DNA of 64,000 nt from Amarolinea aalborgensis (GTDB taxonomy: Bacteria > Chloroflexota > Anaerolineae > SSC4 > Amarolineaceae). Below the pieces are notes generated by a model. It was not told the DNA's origin and made no database searches. It saw only the letters and a program-made list of their open reading frames with translations. The stretch lies in assembly GCF_900491745.1 (NCBI RefSeq), contig NZ_UETR01000004.1:334347-398346 (forward strand), read 5' to 3'. A program made the position numbers and the translations under genes. Of this stretch, positions 35,358 to 42,267 are shown piece after piece (within the stretch, counting starts at the first letter, position 1; each line of letters starts with the position of its first letter).

Positions 35358-37286
35358 ATGAATACGCTTCCCATTGTCAAAATGACTCTCTACAAGCATG
35401 GCGTTGGTTTCTACCAGCGTCGAGGCGCGGTCGAAGGTGACACAGCCTCCGTGCAGTTCCGCAAAGATGAGATGAACGATATCCTCAAGAGCCTGACCGC
35501 GTTCACGGTTGGCGGTGGTCAGGTGCTCGGCATGGATTATGCCACACCAGAGGACAAGGCCGCGCTTCTGGCTCGCTCGTCCATTCATCTTGCGGACGGC
35601 TCTAGCCTCCGTGACTTGCTGCGCGACGTCCGCGGGCGCAGCGTTGAAGTGACCACTACGACTGAAACCATTTCCGGCCTTGCCGTCGGTGTGGATTTGC
35701 CTGGTGAACGCGAGCCGCTGACCGCCACGCTGCTGTCTGTCTATATACCGGCGCAGGCAACCGTGCGCACCATGAAGGTGGGGGACATTCAACGATTGAC
35801 CCTGGTAGATGCACGCGCCGCCAGCGACCTGGCTTACTTCCTGGAAACCAGCCTGATGGAGGATGAGAAACGGTCGGTGACCGTGCGATTGACGCCGGGC
35901 CGTTCCGATGTGGTGCTCAGCTATATCGCGCCCAGCCCTGTCTGGCGCGTCAGCTATCGCCTGGTGGCTGATGAACAGAATGGCAAACCGACCAGCCTGT
36001 TACAGGGGTGGGGGTTGTTCGATAACACGTTCGACGAGGATCTGGAGGCTGTGCAGCTGACGTTCGTGGCAGGGATGCCCGTCAGCTTCATCTATGACCT
36101 CTACACCTCGTTCACGCCGGAGCGGCCGGTGGTCAAAGAGCAGGCGCGCGCGGTGGCACGGCCGGTGGAGTTTGCGGAGGCCCTGTCGGCCGCGCCGGAA
36201 GCGCCGCCGACGCGCAGCGCCATGCGCGGCCTCAGCCGCGGCCCGATGGCGGCTGACATGGCGGCCGCGCCGATGGCCAAGATGAGCGTCGCGGATCTGG
36301 CCGATTCCACCGTGGTGGCGGCCACGGGCCAGGCGCAAGGTGAATTCTTCAGCTATGCGGTCGCAAACCCGGTGACGGTCAAGCGCGGCCGCTCCGCCCT
36401 GGTGCCGATCTTGCAGGCGCGACCCGTTTTTCGCAAGGAGCGCATCTACAACGGCCGCAAGCACCCGCTCAATCCGATCATCACGGCGCGCTTCAAGAAC
36501 GACACCGGCCTGACCCTCGAGCGCGGGCCGTTGACCGTCGTGGAGAGCGGTGAATACGCAGGCGAGGCGATGCTCCCCTTCACCGCGCCCGGCGGCGAGA
36601 TTTTTCTGGCCTATGCGGTGGACCTCGGCGTGAAGGTGACAGAAGAAGCGAGCAGCGAGCAGGTGCTTGTTTCAGTCAACATCGCCAATGGGCTGCTTTC
36701 GTTCCAGGAGTATCAAATTCAGCGCGTCGCTTACCGCGTGGAGAATCACAACGACCAGCCGGTCAGCGTCACCATCGAGCATCCGCGCCTGGCGAACTAC
36801 GCCACGCACGAGACGCCAGAGCCGGCGGAGATGACCGCCGATGCCTATCGCTACCAGGTGCAGGTAAAGGCGCACGGTGTGTCCACGTTTACGGCCGCGC
36901 AGCGCCGCCTGACCGCACGCCGCGAGGAGATTCGCAATCAGCGCTTCGATGCGCTGCAGCGTTGGCTGCACGATCATCAGCTCGATCAAGCCACATTCGA
37001 CCGCATCAAGGCCATCCTGGCGCTGTACAATCGCCTGGCTGAGCATGAAGCGGGCGTGCGCAAGAATGACGGTGAACGCCAGGCCATCTTCAATCAGCAG
37101 AAGGTGGTGCAGGGCAATTTGGGGGCCCTCAAAGAGCAGGGCGAGGAAGGTCAGTTGCGCGGCCGCTATGTGCGCACCCTGAACCAGTTAGAAGATAAGT
37201 TGGCGCAGCTGCAAAAGAGCGATGAGGAGCTGGCTGCGGCCATCGCGGCCACCAAAGCGGAAATTGACAAGGCGCTGGCGGCGTAA
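35358..37286 (+). CDS. DUF4139-domain protein, cytoplasmic
   Basis: A 642-residue protein with the N-terminal beta region YKHGVGFYQRRG and a central DUF4139-type beta domain (YIAPSPVWRVSYRLV, GWGLFDNTFDEDLEAVQLTFVAGMP). An Ala/Pro/Met-rich variable stretch runs from about 255 to 325, more beta structure continues to about 510, and a long helical C-terminal region (about 515-642) rich in Gln/Glu/Lys probably forms a coiled coil. No signal peptide or membrane span is seen, unlike several DUF4139 proteins that are exported. Function unknown. The start is an ATG after a run of hairpins; no close ribosome-binding site is striking. Confidence 0.85.
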   Translation: MNTLPIVKMTLYKHGVGFYQRRGAVEGDTASVQFRKDEMNDILKSLTAFTVGGGQVLGMDYATPEDKAALLARSSIHLADGSSLRDLLRDVRGRSVEVTTTTETISGLAVGVDLPGEREPLTATLLSVYIPAQATVRTMKVGDIQRLTLVDARAASDLAYFLETSLMEDEKRSVTVRLTPGRSDVVLSYIAPSPVWRVSYRLVADEQNGKPTSLLQGWGLFDNTFDEDLEAVQLTFVAGMPVSFIYDLYTSFTPERPVVKEQARAVARPVEFAEALSAAPEAPPTRSAMRGLSRGPMAADMAAAPMAKMSVADLADSTVVAATGQAQGEFFSYAVANPVTVKRGRSALVPILQARPVFRKERIYNGRKHPLNPIITARFKNDTGLTLERGPLTVVESGEYAGEAMLPFTAPGGEIFLAYAVDLGVKVTEEASSEQVLVSVNIANGLLSFQEYQIQRVAYRVENHNDQPVSVTIEHPRLANYATHETPEPAEMTADAYRYQVQVKAHGVSTFTAAQRRLTARREEIRNQRFDALQRWLHDHQLDQATFDRIKAILALYNRLAEHEAGVRKNDGERQAIFNQQKVVQGNLGALKEQGEEGQLRGRYVRTLNQLEDKLAQLQKSDEELAAAIAATKAEIDKALAA

Positions 37287-37301
37287 CCGGCGCCCTCGAT
37301 A

Positions 37302-37332
37302 GACTTCGGAAGCCGGCCAGGCTTCCGAAGTC
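37302..37332. terminator. Hairpin after the DUF4139 gene
   Basis: Perfect 13-base arms (GACTTCGGAAGCC and complement, 37302-37314 and 37320-37332) with a five-base loop. Only a short T-rich sequence (TGGTTATT) follows. It is one of three hairpins built on the same GACTTCGGAAG core in this area. Confidence 0.6.
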
Positions 37333-37375
37333 TGGTTATTGATCCAGGCGCTGGCGGAGTGTCTGATGCACCAGG

Positions 37376-37410
37376 AGACTTCCGAAGTCTGCAAGACTTC
37401 GGAAGTCTTG
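37376..37410. terminator. Second hairpin between convergent genes
   Basis: Arms at 37376-37390 and 37394-37408 form a perfect 15-base stem (AGACTTCCGAAGTCT and complement) with a three-base loop, followed by TGTTTCTC on the plus strand. It lies five bases from the stop of the convergent surface-protein gene and could terminate both. Confidence 0.6.
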
Positions 37411-37414
37411 TTTC

Positions 37415-40000
37415 TCACCCCGTGCGTAGCTTGCGCACGCCGGGCAGGTATTGCCGCTGCCAGCCCATCATGAATTGAGCGGCCGCGTAACTGGTTTGCT
37501 GTCCCACCGTAGCCCTGGCTTCAAACGTGTACTGACCTTCCGGCGTCACCGGCAGCATGCCATTCAAGCCGTACGTGATCGCGCCGGGCGCCACCATCAA
37601 CGTCGTGGTCTGGGTAAAGCCTGGGACGGCTTGCCCACGCGCATTGAGCAGACGCACACTGATCTGTGCGCTGATGGGCGCGGCCCCGCTGTTGGACAAG
37701 GTCCACACGACGCCCAGCGCGCGGCCAGGCAGCAGGCGGACGGCCGGGTTACCTTCCCCATCGAAGGCAGCCACGCTGCTCACGATCAGCGGCGAACAAG
37801 CAGTCGGTGGGATACCCACGTTCAGATCGGTCACAGGCGGCGGTACGGTAACGACATAGCTTTGCGTATCGGCATAGCAGGGCTTGCTGATGCGGATGAA
37901 GAAATTGCCGGCCGGCGTGTTCCAGCCGTAGCGGCCGTCGGCATCGGTGACCTGCGGATTGTATTGTTCATAATCGCCGGCGTTCCACAGGACGTCGCCC
38001 AGCACAGGGTCGCGGCGATACAGTGTGACCACCGCGCCCGGCACGCGCGCCTGGCTGCTGTTGTCGTAAATGTAACCGCTGGGGTCAATGCACAGCTCCT
38101 TGTGAATGGCGACCGGATCGGTCAGGATCAAGCCGTCGGCGTACAGCGCCTCTTTGTGAATATGGAACACCTGCGGCACACCGCCCTGGTAGATGCCGGC
38201 GCTGAGGCCAGTGCCCGCGTACAGGTTGCCGCCCGGCGTGCTGCTGACCCAGTTCAACAAGCCGATCACGCGCCCGCGATCATCCTTCAAGATCACGCTG
38301 AGCGGCGCTTCGCCGAAGATCTCCACCACCGTGCCAATGGCCGCCGCCGAACCACAGGTGGTAATGAACGGCACGTTGCCGCCGGTGACGCCCTGCCAGG
38401 TGCGGTTATTCCACATCACTGTCTGCGGGCCAAGCCGTCGCGGCACGCGGGTGCTGGTCGCAGTCGGCGTGGGCGTTGGGCCTGGCCTGGTCGCAGTCGG
38501 CGTCGGGGTGGGAGTGGCGGTTGGGCCTGGCTGGGTGGCAGTTGGCGTTACAGTGGGAGTGGCAGTCGGCCCTGGACGCGTGGCCGTAGGCGTGGCTGTC
38601 GGTCCCATGAAGGTGGCTGTGGGGGTTGGCGTACGCGTGGGCGTGTTGGTAGGCGTTGGCGTCCAGGTGGCGGTCGGTGTGAATGTAAAAGTCGGTGTAG
38701 CGGTCGGGGTGTCGGTGGCCGTAGGCGTTGGTGTGGGGCAGAAGGGCACGGCGATGTCCTTACCCGCGCTCAATGGCCCTGGTCCACTGGTGAAGGTCGC
38801 GGTCGCGCCCACGCGCAGAGTGGTCGGCGCGCTGACCGGGTCTGCGATGATCTGCCAGGTGGCGGAGCGCGCATCGTTTGGCGCCAGATCGTGCCAGGTC
38901 TTGGTGGCATCCTCGCCAGGCCCCAGGCGCATACCCGGCGGCAGGCTGATGGTGGTTTGCGCGCCTGTCCATGTCTGCGTGGAGCGGTTGACAATCCAAT
39001 GGGTGACGCTGAAGGTGAACTCACCGCAGTCCAGCGCAGCCGGGCCATCCATCCAGGTTTCGCCGCCGCCTTCGCCAGCCAGGCCATAGAAGGTGACCAC
39101 ACGTCGCGCATCGCCGGCGGCCAGGTTGGCGGGATTCCAGTAAACCCCCACGGCGCTGTCGCTCGTGAAAGCCTGGTTTGGATCCACGGTGTAGTCCCAC
39201 GCTGTCTGGTAGAGGCCGCTCCAGCGCGCCACGATGAAGCGATCGGGGGTGGTCGCCTGGCCGCCGGTCAGCAGTCCCTGGCCCTTGAGTAGGGTCGGAT
39301 CGAAGGTTGGACTTTCGAACGCGCGCCAGTACGGCGGCATATCCACGGCAGTGAATTCGCGCTCGTTGGTCAGATTACCCGCACCGGGGACAAAATAGGG
39401 CGCACCGTCATTGCCGCCGATTTCCACATCGAACATCACGCGGACCCCCGCGCTCATGACCTGGCCGCTCTCATTGACCAGGTCATGTTCAATGCGCGTG
39501 GTGTCCGGCCGACCGGTGTACGGGTTGTTCACCAGGGAGAGGCGCTGCTCAACCCGCACCCCCTGAATGTTCCAGATGGTGACGATTTCATTGCCCACCA
39601 CGCTGGGCGCCTGGATTGGCGTCTGTGTGGTCAAGACGTAATCAGACGGCGCGCCATTGGTGAGTAGGCGCAAGGTAACGAAAGATGAATAGGGGTAGCT
39701 CTGTCCGTTGGGCGTAAACCCGTACAGCAGGCGTGCGTTGTCGTCATTGGCCGTGGATGGGTCGCCGCCCGTTGTGCCGATGACGAAGGCGCCTGTGTAG
39801 GCCCCGCTGTCGCTGGCATCCACCCGTAGAAAGTCATTCTGAACGGAAACTAACGCTTGGGGATGCGTCTGGGCTTTGGCCAACACCGGCCAGGCGAGAA
39901 GAAACAGAACGACCAAACCAAGCAGGCGTCGGCGTGGCCGGGGCGAGCGCCGAAGCTGCCTGGATGTCGCACGACGGAAACCGATGTGAAACGCTGACAT
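37415..40000 (-). CDS. Secreted protein with Thr-Pro repeat linker
   Basis: An 861-residue protein from the ATG at 40000, which has GGAGGGCAGT directly upstream; an ATG four codons earlier has no such site. A signal peptide with twin basic stretches and a hydrophobic core (LGLVVLFLLAWPVLAKAQ) ends near residue 45. A beta-rich domain follows to about residue 420, then a 95-residue Thr/Pro linker built on PTPTAT and RPGPTATPT repeats, then a domain with a CNA-B/SdrD-like module (VPGAVVTLYRRDP, DADGRYGWNTPAGNFFIRI) and a final Ig-like part. Such linkers are common in Chloroflexota exoproteins. Function unknown; no catalytic motif seen. Confidence 0.85.
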   Translation of the reverse strand: MSAFHIGFRRATSRQLRRSPRPRRRLLGLVVLFLLAWPVLAKAQTHPQALVSVQNDFLRVDASDSGAYTGAFVIGTTGGDPSTANDDNARLLYGFTPNGQSYPYSSFVTLRLLTNGAPSDYVLTTQTPIQAPSVVGNEIVTIWNIQGVRVEQRLSLVNNPYTGRPDTTRIEHDLVNESGQVMSAGVRVMFDVEIGGNDGAPYFVPGAGNLTNEREFTAVDMPPYWRAFESPTFDPTLLKGQGLLTGGQATTPDRFIVARWSGLYQTAWDYTVDPNQAFTSDSAVGVYWNPANLAAGDARRVVTFYGLAGEGGGETWMDGPAALDCGEFTFSVTHWIVNRSTQTWTGAQTTISLPPGMRLGPGEDATKTWHDLAPNDARSATWQIIADPVSAPTTLRVGATATFTSGPGPLSAGKDIAVPFCPTPTPTATDTPTATPTFTFTPTATWTPTPTNTPTRTPTPTATFMGPTATPTATRPGPTATPTVTPTATQPGPTATPTPTPTATRPGPTPTPTATSTRVPRRLGPQTVMWNNRTWQGVTGGNVPFITTCGSAAAIGTVVEIFGEAPLSVILKDDRGRVIGLLNWVSSTPGGNLYAGTGLSAGIYQGGVPQVFHIHKEALYADGLILTDPVAIHKELCIDPSGYIYDNSSQARVPGAVVTLYRRDPVLGDVLWNAGDYEQYNPQVTDADGRYGWNTPAGNFFIRISKPCYADTQSYVVTVPPPVTDLNVGIPPTACSPLIVSSVAAFDGEGNPAVRLLPGRALGVVWTLSNSGAAPISAQISVRLLNARGQAVPGFTQTTTLMVAPGAITYGLNGMLPVTPEGQYTFEARATVGQQTSYAAAQFMMGWQRQYLPGVRKLRTG
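38452..38740. repeat. Low-complexity tandem repeat encoding the Thr-Pro linker
   Basis: About 290 bases of imperfect short repeats on a GTNGGNGT theme, encoding the Thr-Pro linker on the minus strand. The frame stays intact throughout. The plus-strand frame reads as a Val-Gly repeat, which is a shadow and not a gene. Confidence 0.85.
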
Positions 40001-40138
40001 ACTGCCCTCCATTGAGGAAGAAAGCGGCCAAGGGGCGCGCTTGCCGCTTCGTGTTCACGGGTGCGCAAGGCGGAGGAAGTCAGGCGATACAGCAGATTGC
40101 CATGACCGATTGTAATACTGGGCAGGTCTGACGTCAAG

Positions 40139-40198
40139 GGCCATCCGGCTGCAAGGTGCAAGTCCCTGCGTGAGCTACGCCCCGAAAGTGGAATGCAC
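40139..40198. repeat. Diverged copy of the 31842-31902 repeat
   Basis: About 60 bases, starting GGCCATCCGGCT and ending GGAATGCACC, align with 31842-31902 over the full stretch with scattered changes. Only the 3' part of the 141-bp element is present. It lies in the 290-base gap between the secreted protein gene and the hydrolase gene, just before a promoter. Confidence 0.7.
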
Positions 40199-40230
40199 CC
40201 CGTGGAGCTTGTAGGTGGGCGGGGATCGTT

Positions 40231-40259
40231 TTGCGATTGCGCAGCGGATCGGCTAGAAT
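40231..40259 (+). promoter_or_regulatory. Promoter for the alpha/beta hydrolase gene
   Basis: TTGCGA at 40231-40236 and TAGAAT at 40254-40259 with 17 bases between. The start would be near 40266, about 25 bases before the ATG at 40291. Confidence 0.65.
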
Positions 40260-40290
40260 TCACCGAATCATTCTGCATGAGGTGACATTG

Positions 40291-41205
40291 ATGTTCAACA
40301 GGCGGCGCCAGATCATCCTGGGGCTTATTTTGCTGGCTGCCACGGCGGCCCTGGTCTACGGTCAGCGGGCCATCTACACGTTCAAGATCCTGAACGCCAC
40401 GCGCATCGGCCAGCAGTTTCGCCAGACGTATCCTCACGCGACACGCGACGTAGTTTTCAACCCCGCCATGACCCCGCGCCTGGATGTTTACGCGCCGGCG
40501 AGCGGCGACAAGCACCCGGTGCTGATCTTTGTCCACGGCGGCGGCTGGAAGGATTTCGATAAGACCCTCTTTGCCTCCGTGGCGCAGAAGATGCTGCCGG
40601 AGAATCTGGTCGTTGTGATCCCCGATTACACGCTCTATCCGCACGGCGATTATCGTCTGATGGCGCGCGAGGTAGCCGCGGTCATCGCGTGGACGCTGGA
40701 CCATATCTCGTCCTACGGCGGCGATCCGCGGCGTGTGGTGGTGGCCGGTCATTCAGCCGGCGCGCATTTGATCACCCTGGCGACGCTCGACCCGTCGTAC
40801 CTGGCCGAATTTGGCCACCGCAGCGATGACTTGTGCGGCCTGGTCGGCATGAGCGGCGTGTATGACATCAACGCGCAATTTGCTTTCGAGCAAGCCAATG
40901 GCCGTGAAGCGCCGGTGATGACCACCGTGATGGGCGGCCGCGAAAACTTTGCCGCGACATCGCCCATCAGCTACGTGCGGCCAAATTTGCCGCCCATCCT
41001 GTTGATTCACGGCGACAAGGACGAGACCGTGCCGGTCAGCATCAGCCAAGATTTTCAGGCCGCGCTGCAAGCCGTGGGCGCGCGCAGCAGCCTGATCATC
41101 TACCCCGGCGCCGGCCATTCCGACTTTCTCTTCGCCGCCCTCACCGAGCAGTCGCCGCGCGTCGTGACCGACCTGGCCCGCTTCACGCAGCAGTGCGGGC
41201 AATGA
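40291..41205 (+). CDS. Alpha/beta hydrolase (esterase, BD-FAE/lipase-like), membrane-anchored
   Basis: A 304-residue protein. One hydrophobic N-terminal segment (about residues 6-24) is a signal anchor or signal peptide. The oxyanion motif FVHGGGWKDF, nucleophile elbow GHSAGAHL, an acid in IHGDKDETVP and the histidine in GAGHSDFL complete a catalytic triad in normal order. HGGG-type enzymes hydrolyse short esters. The ATG follows AGGTG at good spacing, and a promoter lies at 40231-40259. Substrate unknown. Confidence 0.9.
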   Translation: MFNRRRQIILGLILLAATAALVYGQRAIYTFKILNATRIGQQFRQTYPHATRDVVFNPAMTPRLDVYAPASGDKHPVLIFVHGGGWKDFDKTLFASVAQKMLPENLVVVIPDYTLYPHGDYRLMAREVAAVIAWTLDHISSYGGDPRRVVVAGHSAGAHLITLATLDPSYLAEFGHRSDDLCGLVGMSGVYDINAQFAFEQANGREAPVMTTVMGGRENFAATSPISYVRPNLPPILLIHGDKDETVPVSISQDFQAALQAVGARSSLIIYPGAGHSDFLFAALTEQSPRVVTDLARFTQQCGQ

Positions 41206-41242
41206 ACCGGGCCAACTTACGACCTACTGCTCGCCAACGGCT

Positions 41243-41271
41243 TTGACGCTCGTGCGCGATGGTGGTAGAAT
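41243..41271 (+). promoter_or_regulatory. Promoter for the toxin-antitoxin pair
   Basis: TTGACG at 41243-41248 and TAGAAT at 41266-41271 with a 17-base spacer. Start near 41278, about 42 bases before the toxin ATG. Confidence 0.7.
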
Positions 41272-41319
41272 GCCGATAGCTCGCACAAGTCATGCTAGAA
41301 CCGCGAACCTCGTCGTTCA

Positions 41320-41601
41320 ATGAAGATTTTCAACTGGAATGAAGCAAAAAACCGGCTTCTCAAGCAAACAAGAGGTATTTCATTTGAGGAGGTAGTGCTC
41401 CATGTCGAAGCCGGAGACGCCATTGATGTCTTCGACCATCCCAATCAAGAGCGCTATCCAGGTCAGAGGATATACGCCATTGTGATTGAGGACTATGTCT
41501 ATTTGGTTCCGTTCGTTGAGTCGGAAGACGAGGTATTTCTCAAGACGATCATTCCCAGCAGAAAGGCGAAAAAACAGTATGGGACTAGACCTGGGGGCTA
41601 A
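41320..41601 (+). CDS. BrnT-like type II toxin
   Basis: A 93-residue protein. The start FNWNEAKNRLLKQTRGISFE resembles the BrnT signature (W/D-x-x-KA-x-x-N-x-x-KHG-x-x-F), and the end TIIPSRKAKKQY resembles the SARKA-x-x-x-E-x-x-Y end. BrnT toxins are RelE-fold ribonucleases. The His of the KHG motif is replaced here (KQTRGIS), so the match is to the family in a broad sense. The antitoxin gene overlaps the last 23 bases, the toxin-first order of brnTA. It has its own promoter. Confidence 0.7.
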   Translation: MKIFNWNEAKNRLLKQTRGISFEEVVLHVEAGDAIDVFDHPNQERYPGQRIYAIVIEDYVYLVPFVESEDEVFLKTIIPSRKAKKQYGTRPGG

Positions 41602-41866
41602 ACCAGATCAGGAAGAGGCCGAAATCCTGGAAGCCTTCGAGGCTGGCGAGCTTGAGCGGTCAGCGGATGCGGATGAACTACTCAAGCGCCACCAGGAGTA
41701 CGCTGCGGCTGCCCTTCGCATGGAAGAGCGCTTCAACGTACACTTGACCACGCGCGATCTGCGCCGCCTACAGAAACGTGCGCTTGAACAGGGTATTCCC
41801 TATCAGATACTGGCGTCGAGCATTCTTCATCAATATGTAGAAGGTGCACTGCGGGAAAGCAGCTGA
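41579..41866 (+). CDS. Cognate antitoxin (BrnA/CopG-like)
   Basis: A 95-residue acidic protein from an ATG inside the end of the toxin gene. It begins with an acidic segment (about residues 10-35), the likely toxin-binding part, and ends with LTTRDLRRLQKRALEQGIPYQILASSILHQYVEG. That end reads as a ribbon-helix-helix DNA-binding domain: a short strand with LTTRDLRRL, helix, turn at GIPYQ, then a second helix. Such proteins usually repress their own promoter. Terminated by the hairpin at 41910-41933. Confidence 0.72.
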   Translation: MGLDLGAKPDQEEAEILEAFEAGELERSADADELLKRHQEYAAAALRMEERFNVHLTTRDLRRLQKRALEQGIPYQILASSILHQYVEGALRESS

Positions 41867-42267
41867 GCCGGGCGCGCCTGGTAGGTGTTGCCCATAGGAT
41901 TGTGTCCAGCCGGAACCGAGTTCCGGGGTTTTTCCTATCAGACGAGGTCAGCCAGCCGGCAAAAGCCACTCTTGACGCTACGCCCTGATGTCACATAAGC
42001 AACCACAACGGGACGACGCCACGCAAGTCTTCTAAGCTGCCGGCAGCTGCGTAGCCATGCGCACCAACAGCCACACCACCTACCTGTTGCCGGACCATCC
42101 TTCGACTGCGCCCAATACACACCGCTCTGCCCAGGTCATCCTCAATGATCTGCGCTCAGGCCGGAGTGCCGGGTGAGGCTGGTCGCAGGAACCAAATCCA
42201 CGCGTGGCACGTTCTGTTTGGCGATGAGTCACCCCACCGTGGGGTTAGAGCCGAGGTGTTTTTGCTG
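41867..42267. other. Intergenic region before pbpC
   Basis: About 400 bases. Apart from the terminator at 41910-41933, I see no supported gene. A 39-codon frame at 42057-42176 has no ribosome-binding site and no recognisable product. The frame upstream of pbpC is open back to 42145 but lacks coding character. A small hairpin (CCCCA-N3-TGGGG) lies near 42232. No clear promoter for pbpC is visible. Confidence 0.6.
41910..41933 (+). terminator. Terminator of the toxin-antitoxin operon
   Basis: CCGGAAC at 41910-41916, a three-base loop, GTTCCGG at 41920-41926, then GGTTTTT. A short but convincing intrinsic terminator 44 bases after the antitoxin stop. Confidence 0.75.

Noticed and set aside
38452..38740. 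Possible CRISPR array
   Set aside because: The repeats are short, imperfect, without unique spacers, and code for a Thr-Pro linker in frame.
38193..39089. Val-Gly repeat protein on the plus strand
   Set aside because: Produced by reading the Thr-Pro repeat DNA in the wrong strand.
37451..39292. A 613-codon open frame on the plus strand
   Set aside because: It is the complement of the secreted Thr-Pro protein gene, with Arg/Gly-rich low complexity opposite the linker.
42057..42176. Small 39-codon gene before pbpC
   Set aside because: No ribosome-binding site, no promoter and no recognisable product.
42145..42267. N-terminal extension of PbpC
   Set aside because: The added 41 residues lack similarity to PbpC and would place sequence before the membrane anchor; the ATG at 42268 has a ribosome-binding site.
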